Origin: Agrypnia vestita
Taxonomy: Eukaryota > Arthropoda > Insecta > Trichoptera > Phryganeidae
Assembly: GCA_016648135.1 (NCBI GenBank)
Contig: JADDOH010024909.1
Span: 1-64,000, forward strand
Direction: 5' to 3'
Length of the DNA: 64,000 bases
Below are positions 34,800-45,801 of the stretch, in pieces. The notes under the pieces are model-generated. The model did not search any database. It saw only the letters and a program-made list of their open reading frames with translations, and was not told where the DNA came from. Position numbers and translations under genes: made by a program. Each line of letters begins with the position of its first letter. The stretch's first letter is position 1.

Positions 34800-35445
34800 T
34801 GTAAAAAAAAACTAAACGTAATCAAGCCGTTTTCGGCAGGGATAGCCATAAAGAATAGAAAGCCTCTCTCCTGGCTTAAAAATACTATTTTCTCTTGGGC
34901 GTGTTTGCTTCAACCATATTCATAAATCTTTTAATGCACACTCTTTGATTTTCAAGCTTTTAACAGAGCCATTGTCCAATATTTAGTTTATCTGAATACT
35001 CCAGGACTTTCACGGACCCCATTTTTTCTTCTGATTAATTTTTTTTTAATTTTAACTTCATAATTTTATTTTCCATTGTTTCCTTGCTCCACATGACCAA
35101 ACCATCTCAGCAATCCTTCCTTTATTCTGTCTACTATGCCACATACATCATTACATTCATTTCTAACTCTAACGAATGACTACATTTCCAGTGTATTCAG
35201 GATATTTTAATTTATTTTTTTTGCCATTTTCAAGCTTCATTTCCATACATTAGGGGTTGGCGCCAGAACTCTATAATGAACCGCTAGTCTTGCTTCCTAT
35301 GACAGTTTCAATTGACCGTAATGGAATTTAGGGCTTCATTTACCTAATTTCCTGGAGTCACCCTCCTCTTGATATCCTCCTCAGCCTTGCCGTCCCTAGT
35401 TAACAAACTTCCCAAAATACACAAACTCATTTTCTTATTCTAAGC
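34800..35445 (-). pseudogene. RTE-like non-LTR retrotransposon relic, C-terminal part
   Basis: Minus-strand translation reads GSLLTRDGKAEEDIKRRVTP near 35400, then a block ending in YGNEA (from YGCESW), and later VRNECNDVCGIVDRIKEGLL then RWFGHVEQ near 35170-35090. The order (YLGSLFTRDGKxxxDIxRRV, then LLPTLLYGSESW, then IRxLRWFGHVxR) matches the C-terminal half of the family whose tail is also found at 5495-5810 on the plus strand. Several frame breaks and AT insertions are present. Confidence 0.75.
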
Positions 35446-35639
35446 ATTTATTTTTTTACCATTGTATGAATATTTTTGTAAATTGATTGTGACAAAAAAA
35501 AAATTTAGTTTAGTAGGTTTAAGTTTGTATATGTATTAATAGAGTAGGTATATAAGTTATTAATTTAAAAAAATTGTTGTACAACAACAACAAAAATGCC
35601 TCTAAAAATGTCCTTAGGTTTTCACGGCCGTTCAGAATC

Positions 35640-35724
35640 TTCTGTTTATAGTTTTCTGGGATATTCTGCCGTGTGTATGTGATACACATACACACGCAGA
35701 ATATCCCAGAAAACTATACACAGA
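35640..35724. repeat. 85-bp hairpin with ~39-bp arms
   Basis: TCTGTTTATAGTTTTCTGGG then ATATTCTGCCGTGTGTATGT pairs with its nearly exact inverted copy across a 5-base loop (GATAC). The flank GTTTTCACGGCCGTTCAGAA is also distinctive. This is probably the tip of a palindromic repeat element. On the Pdp1 pre-mRNA it would form a strong stem. Confidence 0.85.
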
Positions 35725-36242
35725 ATAAATGCCTCTCTCTAAAAAATAATTTTGAAAATAAAACCTTCAACTTGCCATGTTCTTAGTTTATTGGAAAATA
35801 TCATAATACTTATTCAGATAAACATTTGCCTTTCCTAGTGAAGAATGACCAGTTTTTATAATTGTAAATAAGTGATGAAAAGATTAGAGAAAATCTGGTA
35901 ATAATAAACTGTACAAAGCTCATGTTTCTGTTTCACTGTTTAACATATATTCTATAACAGTATTTTAATAATAATATTATCTTTCAACTCAAAAAAATAT
36001 TTCATCAGGTGCATTTGTTAAAATTGTTAATGTCTCATATTCAAATCAGAAGTCTAATATGTTACCAAATCTAGACAATGAAAATTCATTACTATTTGTG
36101 AATACCTACACAAAATAATGTTTAGGTATGAAAATTTTTTTTATTTGAAAACAGTCAAACTATACCAAAACACTATATGAATCGCAAATTTTATTTTTTA
36201 TTGTAATTATAATATTTTCAAAGTGATATGGTGTCACACTGT

Positions 36243-36246
36243 GACG

Positions 36247-36283
<37 letters not shown>
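36243..36283. repeat. A-tract and (TA)n microsatellite
   Basis: A run of 15 or so A bases followed by about 11 AT dinucleotides. Confidence 0.9.
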
Positions 36284-37066
36284 CTGTTGAGTTATTTTTT
36301 TTCATTAAGTAACCTGATTAAAATGATATTATTACATTTTCAAAATTACATTATTACACTTACAGCTCCCAATGTAATAACATAAATAGAATACTTTTGT
36401 GTATCATAAATAGTGATAAAATGATCAATATATTAGTAATTGGCCTGAAAGCATGACTACAAATAAAATATATAAAGGAAATTATAATTAAAGCTATGAC
36501 TACATATTTTATAACGCAATGCAAAATGTTACACAAAAGTGGATAAATAAAAAGGCCAAAACATCAGCAGTTGTTGTTCAAATCAATCAATTTGAAATTG
36601 GCAACGCATCAAGAAAATTTAAAGTCTGGGAATGATATTTTAAAAAATTCATAAAACATATAAATAATGCATATATATTAAATAAAGCCATTAATATGAA
36701 GTAAAAAATATATATTTGGAAATTATAATATTGCATTGTTCCAATTTTATATTATTAATTATACGGAATGTATTATCAGTATTATCATCCAATACAGATT
36801 AAAAGTTAGAAAAAACTTTTTTTGCTAAAAATTTACTAGATTTTGTCATATTTGTGAATTGTGAAAAAAGCAAAAATTTTCTATAAACTTCTAGTTGTAG
36901 GTATAACGTTACTAAACAATGATTGTAATGAAATAAACATATTTTGTTTATTTTTAATAAAGATGCATAAAGAATGCACGTCGCATTAATATTCTTACTA
37001 TTTTTTAAACTGAAATTTGGGGCTAAATTGATGATTTGTAAAGCGGGACCCACCACAGACGCAGAG

Positions 37067-37267
37067 TCATTCTATGAGCAAAAGTTCACATATCCGCTCT
37101 ACTCTGTGACCATCCAGGTTGGTATTTTTTAACATTAAAACAATTTCCTCACTACGCCGCAGTCGAAGCAAAGGCACTTGGTGTGGCGAGGAGTCAGGAC
37201 CCACTTCATGTATATTCATATTTATCTTGGGTGATTGAATAGCGATAGGATACTGATTGTCAGTCAA
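37067..37267 (-). CDS. unrecognised 66-codon open frame beside the Pdp1 exon
   Basis: The frame starts MTDNQYPIAIQSPKINMNIH and continues EVGPDSSPHQVPLLRLRRSE to a stop at 37067. Its base composition is more balanced than the surrounding intron. I do not recognise it. It begins 93 bases after the donor of the YVDLDEF exon and contains an ACAATCAG/TAT acceptor-like site (exon start 37252) in phase 0. Splicing from the 40664 donor, also phase 0, would therefore give a Pdp1 variant with a different end and no bZIP. The pyrimidine tract before that site is weak. Alternatives are a decayed transposon piece or a chance frame. Confidence 0.25.
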   Translation of the reverse strand: MTDNQYPIAIQSPKINMNIHEVGPDSSPHQVPLLRLRRSEEIVLMLKNTNLDGHRVERICELLLIE

Positions 37268-37359
37268 ACTTGAGTAGAACCTGATAATTATTAGTGACTA
37301 GTAAACATACAGTTTTAAAACTATTCAAACACAATAGAATAATAATAATTAATACTTAC

Positions 37360-37573
37360 TAGAGTCCGTGGGTGAAGGAGGTTGGTTGATGGTGTCGGGG
37401 CTGAGGCACTCGGATGGAGAGGGTGAACGCTCCCTTTTGGTGGTCACATGCGTGGATAGACCTGCCAGAGAGAGCCCGGGGGAGTGCCCGAAGGCACCCG
37501 GAGCCAGGTGCGCCCCTGCCAACCCATCTCCCGGCATACCATTCTCACTCAGGAATTCATCCAAATCCACATA
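37360..37573 (-). CDS. Pdp1: Pdp1 exon: YVDLDEFL motif and Ser/Pro-rich region
   Basis: 214 bp, bounded on the minus strand by GATTTTCAG/TAT and TCT-A/GTAAGT. It starts in phase 0 and leaves one base for the next exon. The peptide begins YVDLDEFLSENGMPGDGLAG and contains THVTTKRERSPSPSECLSPD near its end. YxDLDEFLxENGxP is the conserved amphipathic motif of PAR proteins (YMDLEEFLSENG in HLF), within the activation region. The KRERSPSPS cluster offers candidate Ser-Pro phosphorylation sites. The Met in MDFQ sits in the acceptor region and could serve as a start only in an unspliced transcript. G+C is high relative to the introns, as expected for coding sequence. Confidence 0.96.
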
Positions 37574-40500
37574 CTGAAAATCCACAGGTAGTCATATAGT
37601 GCCAAACTTAATCTAAGTTTTAGTAAACTCGCTTTTACACAAGTATTCGAGGGTTTGAAGATAAACCCAAGTCATATATGAGCATACAAATTAAGATTGT
37701 TCAAGATTCTATTTTCTTTAGATTGTCATTCTATTATCTAATTATCTACGGATTACTTCCTAAACACAATGTGTTGTTTGCTATGAGTTAAATACAGTTA
37801 ACTACCTGCTTTAAAAAAAATCGATTGAAAACGAATTTCTTTCATATCAAATTCTCTAGATTAGATATAGAGATCGCAGCAGCAATCTTTTCATTTACGT
37901 ATTTAAAAAGTTGTCTATAATTCTTCATTATAAAAGACTCTCACCGTTTCTATTTTTCATTTAAAAATTTCCGATGGTCTGTGAGACATTTTGAATGTTT
38001 TTTTTTTATAAGTAAGAGTTAAGAAAAAAGTACAGATTTTTGTAGCGTAGTACCTACTCCAAACACAAAAAATCTACGCTTTTAGCTTATTTATTACTTT
38101 CAATTAAATGTAATAGTAGTCAATAAAATAAAATTTTGATAGCTGATAAATAATAAGATTATAATATAAATACAAAGATAAAAGTAACAAAAGTTCTTAA
38201 GCACAAATCGCCCATAATTCAATAATTTACTCCAACTGAAAAACATTTACTTATATTAGGCACACTGTCGTTAGTAAAAAAATATATTAACGTTACTTTG
38301 TGTAATATTATTTTAATATGATGATTATATATATTAAATTACAAATTTAATATGAATCGAAACCAACTCGACATCAACGCGACTTCTATATGTAAGTTCA
38401 TTCAAAATTGAGTAACACTTAAAAAGCGACATCTGATCATAATAAGCACACTTTTTATATGTATATCTGTATGGGTTCCTACCGTATTAGGACAGTGGAT
38501 TGTTTACAAATATCAACTGGTGACTACAGTTATGAGCCAGGATTTTCTTCGTGGGATGTTTGGTATTTTTCTCTGGTGAAAATGGTTGAGTCAAATATTA
38601 CATCGGTCATGACAATCAATTTCAAAATCAGTTCAAATCATTCCATTGGTCATTGTCTAAAATACGATAATATTCAAATTTGTTGTATTTACTTTTAATT
38701 TGTTTAATCGTTTTAAAAATAAAATAATTAAAGGTGAGTAAATGAAATGAAACAAAAAGTAAAATAATAAATTAAAATACAGTAAATTAATGGCAATAAT
38801 GCAATAACTATAATTAATTTAACTATATGAGATTAAATTTTTTCCATAAAATATTAGATCGCTAAGCAAATTCGATAAAGATAAATTTAGTAAGTACATA
38901 CAAATATGCATAGATTATAAAATTTTACAATTATAATAGGTACGCACAGTCAATAGTCAGTTAATAATATAAACGCAAAGTAAATAGTCACACAATAATA
39001 TATACGCAAAGTGAACAGTCATATAATAATAAATACGCAAAATGAAGTCATATAATAATATATACGCAAAGTGAGCAGTCATATAATTATACATACGCAA
39101 AATAAATAGTCGGATAATAAAATATCAGCTAGGTAAATAAATAACATATTTAAATCAAACGCTTTCCAGGAACACACAAAAAATTGTCAGTGCACCAATC
39201 CAAAAGAAAAATGGGTACAAAAAACATATAAACACTAATATTTCAAAAATATATATCAATCACCCTTCAACCACACTTATAATAATAATTCAGTTTATAA
39301 AAAAATCTAGAATACTATTAATGGATATTTGTCAGTGTTTGATAGACAGGTTAGAAAAACGTATAATTTCATTTAAAATTTCAAAGATGATAACTCTTAT
39401 TTACACTTAGAGATTGCCACATGCAATAAGCTAAGTACAAATATTCCATAAAGCGTAAATTTATCATTCCCTTCGGCGTCGAAAGACTCAAGAAAACTAC
39501 GAAATGTGTGAAAGAAATTTTAAAACATGAGGTATTTTCACAAAATCGTACACAGAATTATCATTCTTATAAAATGTCTCAGATAAACAAATTTTAACGG
39601 CCGAACACTTCAAGAAAATATTGTCAACAAAAATATAAGGTTTAAGAGAATGATAATACTACTAACATACCTAGCGCGGTTTCACAATGAATTAATCTAC
39701 TACGAGTGAACATTTGGGTACTTTTATTGATGTGTACCCCAAATCAAAGAGATTACTCAGATTCTATTTTATCGAAAACGAACATTTAGTTTTTATTAAT
39801 TATGTACTATTTGTTAAAATAGCGCGAATTTTTTCAGTAGTGCACGATACCGGCGATCTAGTGATGTGACAATTATGTAGGCTATTTAATTTTGAACCTA
39901 TCCTGCTTCTACTGGGCAATCTTTTTAAGGGACTAAAACTGAAGGTGCTCTCTGTCCAGAGATCCAAACCCTATGTGCGAAGAGCAATAATTAATAAACA
40001 AAAATAAAATGAATGTGATTGACAGATTGAGTACACCATTGTACAATCTGACCCGTGTCCGTGGAAAGATTTTCGATTCGAGACAATCTCTGATATGCGG
40101 GTGCTGCTCTCGCGAGATTCTTTCGAGACAAATATACATTTGTCAAATGTCAATTTATTGACCATTTAAGCTCCATTCGTTACTAGAGTGAATTTGAATC
40201 TCCCCAAAAGCAGTTAAAACAGATTAAATATTTGAAATGTAGTGCCTAACTTTTCGATATAAATAGTCTCTCGGCCGCATTGTGAAATAAGCAATTTCGG
40301 AAATATGTTTGATTCCATGGATACGGGCCATTACATAATTTTTATGAATTATTAACAAATAGATGTAACAAAATATGTTAATAAAATTTCACACACCAAA
40401 ATTCATTTTTTGACCATAGCGTCCATGTTTATGCTCAATTTACATTGATGGAAATACAATGGACACAAGACACGAAATAACGTTACGGACATTATTATTT

Positions 40501-40663
40501 TTCCATTTAAACACAAACACGGCAAGTTATTTTTAATAATCACAGATATGTAAGTGTGTCAATGGCGAAAATTAATAAAACTCAATTACGGAATGACTAA
40601 GTGGCAGTAAGAGGCATAACAACCACGCAAGCAGAGAACAAGATGGTTGTGTCGATTACTGAC
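37574..40663 (-). other. Pdp1: Pdp1 intron between LWDKTLPYD and YVDLDEFL exons
   Basis: 3,090 bp. It holds the minisatellite at 38943-39125. The part from 39700 to 40230 has more G+C than its surroundings and could include regulatory sequence, but no element was recognised. ATTACATAAT at 40330-40339 fits the PAR-bZIP consensus. Confidence 0.85.
38943..39125. repeat. minisatellite, ~6 units of 29-33 bp
   Basis: Units contain AGTCATATAATAATATATAC followed by GCAAAGTGA. The core TACGCAAA recurs about every 30 bases, with AGTCA spaced between. Units differ by small substitutions and one is a few bases shorter. It lies within a Pdp1 intron. Confidence 0.9.
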
Positions 40664-40806
40664 TTCGTGTACCTTGAGATCGGCGTCGTAAGGCAGGGTC
40701 TTGTCCCACAGGTTGGGCCCCAAGAAGGCGGCCTGCGCTTCCACGTTGGACCACAGCTCGTTGTCTTCCTTCTTGTCCTCATGGTCTTTACTGTTGCTAG
40801 ATTTCC
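40664..40806 (-). CDS. Pdp1: Pdp1 exon: LWDKTLPYD region (first exon seen in the window)
   Basis: 143 bp bounded on the minus strand by TTTGTTTGTAG/GG and CACGAA/GTCAGT. The first two bases complete a codon begun upstream. The peptide reads KSSNSKDHEDKKEDNELWSN, then VEAQAAFLGPNLWDKTLPYD and ADLKVHE. The FLGPxLWDKTLPYD block is shared by Pdp1, HLF and TEF and lies N-terminal to the PAR region. I preferred the GAA/GTCAGT donor to an alternative AAG/GTACAC nine bases earlier. With the former, the joined product LKVHE-YVDLDEF has the spacing I recall in Drosophila Pdp1. Both are phase 0. The upstream coding exon must end with one base of a codon and was not identified. Confidence 0.95.
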
Positions 40807-42148
40807 CTACAAACAAAAACAATACCCACGTCAGTAAATTATTCATTAGACAGATCACTTTTCAATTCGCTCAAATATTTTCACAATGTGTATTACGCGT
40901 AATGTATTAAATTAGTATTTTACGAGTTGTAGATTTTCCTAAGGCGATCGTTTGGCAACGCAAGCGAAATTCAGCGGCGATGACCTTAGGTATCGAAAGG
41001 TATTAAATTAAAATGTATTCATTAAATGACTAAATTATTTCACTAATTAATACATTTACAAAACCAACGACGATTTAGAACTGAAGAAAATTGCTCCAAT
41101 TTGTGTACTTTATATAACAGTACGGAAGTGTAACAATATTTTTTCAATGATATTACAAAGAAAACAGTTATCTTTAATTAATAAAAATTATTTTTAAATC
41201 ATTTAGTTAGTTTTCTTACAACTTATGCTTTCAAAGAAATTTTTAAAAAATTTTTTAAATACCTGATAACTTTTTAACTTAAACAACTTCAATAAATTAA
41301 AATAATGGATACCTATTATTACTTTAAACCGAGGAAAAAATCAATTTAACTGAAAATTTAATTATGTAAGGTTAATCAAGATGCAGTATTTAAGCATAGC
41401 ACGTGTTTATTAGTTTATTGCCAAAAAAATCAATATATTTTTTTATCTAATACCTGTGTTGTGTGTGTACTTCTGACTGACGAAAGTAATGTGCTTTTTT
41501 AGAGTTGTACTTCACAGTACTCGAATGACACTCAAAGCCCCAACGTCAAAGAGCATACTGTTGCGTTTGATAATTATTTATGGGCCGCGGAAGCGAAGCA
41601 AGTGTTATCGGGCATTATAATCTGTTTTCGTACTATCGCAAAGTATATAGGTACCGCCCAGCAGCATTAACCGACACGGTGTTTTCTCACATTAATCGAT
41701 ATGCAAAAAGAAACAAGAATACTTGAAGATAATGTAAGAAATATCTACCATTGTGTCTGTACACCAGTGAATGGTTTTCCGGCCAGGCAAGATGGAACGT
41801 AAACGTTTTCCTATAACATAATTGATGATGTTATTTACTCCTACGCGTAGGCAGATATTTATATAAATGAAGCCGGCAATGTATTGCATTATTATTCGAG
41901 GATTCGATAACCTTGGCAGGAGCCGTTTAGCCATTTAGGTCGGTTGGGACTAACCGAAACGAGGGTCTCGGGAGTGTGAAAAGAATTAAAGAAAGACAAG
42001 AAAAAATAAAACAGAAAAGTACCTTAATGAAAAAATAGATCGCTCGTTTTTAGACCTGGCTCTACGAGTAGAACATTGACATACGAACAAGTAAATAAGC
42101 GAATATGATTTAAAGATTTGGCAGTTACTTCGTGGTGCAACAATTTAA
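40807..42148 (-). other. upstream Pdp1 region with one E-box
   Basis: Probably intron or alternative-promoter DNA of Pdp1. A single CACGTG lies at 41400-41405 and the palindrome ATTACGCGTAAT at 40892-40903. A patch around 41540-41690 and 41930-41970 has raised G+C. No exon was confirmed. Confidence 0.4.
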
Positions 42149-42149
42149 T

Positions 42150-42612
42150 TAAAAATATTTTTTATTTTAACTTTGTAATACACACACAATATGAGTTATT
42201 ACTTACTTATATAGTTTCGAGAGGAGCGGTCCCTCTCATCATCAAGTATCGTTAATAACTAACTTAAATACAACATTTATCTGGGGTGTTGCTCCTCTCG
42301 GTTCCTCATGGACAATGAAAAATTTGGAAACCGTTGAAATCCTTAAAAATGTAAATTCTGAAAATACACTTACGAATAATATCACGTTTCAATCCATTTC
42401 ACCAATTCTAGAGCTCTTCCCGCTATCGGTCAAAAAATCGGCTCCCCACGGGCGGCTCCCTGGCCTGCCGAATAGATTGATAAATTTTGTATTTAAGTTA
42501 GTTATTAACTATACCTGATGATGAAAGGAACTGCTCCTCTCGAAACTATAGTAGTAATTAATAACTCATATTGTGTGTGTATTACAAAGTTAAAATAAAA
42601 CGTATTTTAAAT
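42150..42612. mobile_element. ~460-bp MITE with ~75-bp inverted repeats
   Basis: Left TTTTAACTTTGTAATACACA followed by CACAATATGAGTTATTA and TTTCGAGAGGAGC; right GCTCCTCTCGAAACTATAGT, TAATAACTCATATTGTGTGT and TACAAAGTTAAAATAAAA. A second inverted pair inside (AGTATCGTTAATAACTAAC / GTTAGTTATTAACTATACC, and the repeated CTCCTCTCG) makes the arms longer but interrupted. The centre (42300-42470) includes a GC patch, CCCCACGGGCGGCTCCCTGG. Confidence 0.8.
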
Positions 42613-42744
42613 TCAAATAAGCGAATGTTTAAAATCCCTCAGGCGCGCTTAATACCTGAACATAAAAACAAGTTTTCAAGATCAGCTATCAAATGCAAAA
42701 CTGCCACTATATCTAGATAATCATTTTCAAATAGTCGCCTACTA

Positions 42745-42850
42745 TCGCACAGTGGCGGTTTTGATTTTAAGGTCCTCAAATGTGGGCTGCAAAAAGGTGG
42801 GCCCCGTATTTATTAGGGCCGGCGCTACCCTTGGCCACCGGCTGAGTTTT
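42745..42850. mobile_element. possible hAT terminal fragment
   Basis: CACAGTGGCGGTTTTGATTT, then GGGCTGCAAAAAGGTGGGCC and GGGCCGGCGCTACCC, resembles the ends of hAT elements (CAGTGGCGG..., then GGGCC-rich subterminal sequence), like the terminus at 30690-30706. It is only a fragment. Confidence 0.4.
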
Positions 42851-44259
42851 TGCAAAGCATTCTAAATCAGCCGACATTAAAATAATAAACTCTTTACGGT
42901 TCAGAAAATATATTTATCAAAGACAAACAAACGTACTGAACTCACACATCTTCCAATTCTGGAGACCACCGCCGAGGATTGATAAAGCCTTGTTTATAAA
43001 ACAATTATTCAAAGATCTCTCGGCTTCCAAAGAAGACATAATAATCAAATAATGGACACTTTTATTGATTAACGTAAAAACACACTAAATTTACAATAAA
43101 AATTGATCAATCTTAGAATTTTGAGAAAAAATTCTAAATTTAATGCTCAAATGATAAATAAATATTGCCCGTGTTTAGGATGAAGTACGATCGTCTTAGA
43201 AAAAGGCTGCGTAATATTAAACATATTTTAGAAAGTTATAAAATTGTATTTTTTATTATTTTGGAGAAAGTGTTGAAAATGAACACCTATTATATTTTAA
43301 TTATAACTTATTTATCTGGATATTTGTGGTGACAAGCAGCGTGGTGTACAATATAACATATTTTTTCACCAAACATGTTCATTGTTAGACTCCGTAACCT
43401 GAGTTGTCTATCTATTTTTTTTCTAAACGTACGTTAATCATTAACCACCCAAATTTTTGATAAAAACGACTTTTTAATATAAATTTTATTTTTAAAATAA
43501 TTAAAAGTATCTAAATTGCTCCATTTATCGTCCTCTTTCATAGTTTTTCAATGAATGTATTCATATTCGTTGTCTGTCTTTGATAATTCATTTTAAAAGA
43601 ACTAATATAAAACGAATACTTTCCAAAGGGATTAACTAAAAATGGTACATTCCGTTCCTAGTCCCGAATTTGCTAAAATGATCACTTTACACAATGTAAC
43701 ATTCATGATTCCATCCACAATCAACCACCATATTCATAAAATTTTGGAATGTTGTACTTATTTACAGTATTTGATCGCTTCACTTTATTCAATACAAACT
43801 ACGCTATCGCCATCTATGTCATTTGAAGTTTGCCATCTATACACCGTGAAACAGTCTATAGATGTCGCCGCTGGTAGCGAGACTTCAACATTTTTGACTA
43901 AAGTAAGGAGCAATATTCTTTTTATGTATATATGAAATTCATCCGAATTATTACTTTCCAATATATAAAGAGCTTTGTATTTGTGGAACATCTAAAATAT
44001 ATCTTGATTAATGACGAACCCACTAGGGTTTAAATCCAGTAGGTGCGTTCTTGAAAAAAATTGAATATACATACTAAATATAATAGTATTGCATGTAGCA
44101 TCATCGGGAACATTACTAATAGAAGAGAATGCAAATTAGAAAGAAAAGTAAAGGATGATTGAATCTTGTTTGTTTATTTATTTCGTAAAATGTGTCATTT
44201 ATATCATTTTCGTCCGTTTATCTGAACGAGCACTAAACATTAGCATTAGCGTGGGATTT

Positions 44260-44560
44260 CGCGAATATCGATTCGAAGCACTAATCGACAGAAAGAATGC
44301 GCTGTGGCTATTGCGCCCTGCCTGTCAATGAAGTCGGTCCATAGCTACGCTCCCTCCGAGTTGCATGCTGCCGCGGAGAGCGATGCATGTTTCGGAAGCT
44401 TGGGATAATTGCCAACAGTCGAGGCATTCTATTACATTCGCTGCTATTATTAATACATCACTTGGGCCAATGGCCGCCTTAGCAACAACCGACGGCCGGA
44501 GGAACCTTCGTCTCCAACAATGATGCGCGGCGTCCCTGAAATACGGATCTAGCAAGTTAA
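44260..44560. other. GC-raised, possibly conserved non-coding segment
   Basis: The segment is markedly richer in G+C and CpG than its neighbours and has a 76-codon minus-strand frame (44555-44325) with no recognisable family. It contains GGGCCAATGGCC (CCAAT box and palindrome) and GTTGCTAAGGCGGCC on the minus strand. An enhancer or an untranslated first exon would look like this. The frame itself is not convincing. Confidence 0.35.
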
Positions 44561-44605
44561 ATAGGTTACAATGTTAGGTTGGTAACCATAGACGTCAAAG
44601 TTTAC

Positions 44606-44649
44606 TGTTGTGAAGTTGGTAGTATGGACATACTACCAACTTCACAACA
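44606..44649. repeat. perfect 21-bp inverted repeat with 2-base loop
   Basis: TGTTGTGAAGTTGGTAGTAT plus G is followed by GA and its exact reverse complement. Uninterrupted symmetry of 44 bases indicates a recent origin. Confidence 0.95.
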
Positions 44650-44870
44650 CTAACAACAAAGGCTACCATCAAGTGCTGGAAATCATCCACTGGAACTTAC
44701 GTGGCAATATCGGAGGATTAAGTTAACAAGTTCGCCTAGTTTAAATAACGTGATGTTTTAAGAAATTTCTCAAAATGGTCCAAAAAAATAATTATAAGCG
44801 TTCAAATATCACATTGAAATGCAAATACACGGTGTCTCATAGCCAGTAGCAAATTATATCAATATATATA

Positions 44871-45115
44871 CAAGATGTATCAAATATACAACTAGTCTAC
44901 AGTACTTTACATGTGGATTCCTGCCTTGATAAGTCGAAAATGTTATGGAGACGTGCAATATCAAAGTTACCATTTTTTTCTCAATATTTCTGACTTATTT
45001 TTTGTAAATAATTGAACATTCATTATAGAAACTTATATCGATTATGAAAAATTCATTCGCTTTAATACAAGTCGAATGAAATGATAAAAACCTTGTAAAA
45101 GTTTATATTTTTAAT
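44871..45115. mobile_element. CAG..CTG foldback family, subfamily B left arm
   Basis: The sequence includes ACTAGTCTACAGTACTTTAC, GATTCCTGCCTTGATAAGTC and AAAATGTTATGGAGACGTGC, continuing to AAAAACCTTGTAAAAG. The return arm is missing. It lies just after the GGTGTCTCATAGCCAGTAGC end at 44831-44850. Confidence 0.7.
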
Positions 45116-45340
45116 TTTATAAATATACGTACATAGCATAAATCAGATATCAGATGTTAAATCGGCTGTAACTAGAAAAAAAGTACAGCCAATTCTAAAA
45201 ACAAAGCTCTATAAAGAACACCCTATATTTAAACACTAATGGCATAAAATTATCTTTCCAGTAAAGCCAATACCATGAACATAACCACGGTTTTCATGTG
45301 TTTTATTTCATATCTCTAAAGAAAACACGCACACTATATA

Positions 45341-45801
45341 GGGTTATTTGGAAAACATTAATAACCTCGCAGGACCATATTCTTGCCTTGATCGAGTCGA
45401 AAATGTTCAAGCAGCCACCTAACATCAATAGTTATGGAGATATGCGACATCAATGTTTGCATTTTTTTCAATATTTCTGACTTATTCTTTACAAAACGTT
45501 GAACTATCATTACAGTAATCAACAGAAATACCAATTGGAATGTTTTCTAATTGGAAATCGAAGGTTTTTACTATTTTATTTGGCTTGTATTAAAGGGAAA
45601 GAATTTTTTTATTTTCTATATAAGTTACTATAATCATAGTCCAACGGTTAACAAAAAAATGAGTCAATGAAAAATGCAAACTTTGATGTCACATATCTCG
45701 ATAACTATTAATATAGGTCATGGGTGTTTGAATATTTTCGACTCATAATCAAGGTAGAAATATAGTCCCGCGAGATTATTAATGTTTTTCAAATAACTCT
45801 G
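45341..45801. mobile_element. CAG..CTG foldback family, 461-bp copy
   Basis: It runs from TATA/GGGTTATTTGGAAAACATTA to AATAACTCTGTA. Both arms carry AAAATGTTCAAGCAGCC (left) and its inverted counterpart, with TTGAATATTTTCGACTCATA on the right. The 5' flank CTCTAAAGAAAACACGCACA is shared with the copy at 46671. Confidence 0.85.

Larger units (their letters stand above)
32631..37359 (-). other. Pdp1: Pdp1 intron between YVDLDEF exon and PAR exon
   Basis: 4,729 bp from donor GTAAGT (37359) to acceptor CAG on the minus strand. It contains an RTE-like relic (34800-35440), a perfect hairpin (35640-35724), an AT microsatellite (36243-36283) and an unrecognised open frame close to the donor (37067-37267). 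The rest (32640-34800, 35730-37060) is AT-rich with nothing recognised. Confidence 0.9.

Noticed and set aside
37368..37599. Plus-strand frames of 61-69 codons
   Set aside because: They lie antisense to the YVDLDEFL exon and show no family features.
38943..39125. CRISPR array
   Set aside because: The units are contiguous with no unique spacers, in a eukaryotic intron; this is a minisatellite.
40597..40910. Three further frames over the 40664-40806 exon
   Set aside because: Alternative-frame shadows; only the minus frame with LWDKTLPYD is supported.
43642..43935. 97-codon plus-strand frame
   Set aside because: No family resemblance, and an opposing frame of similar length overlaps it, as chance frames do.
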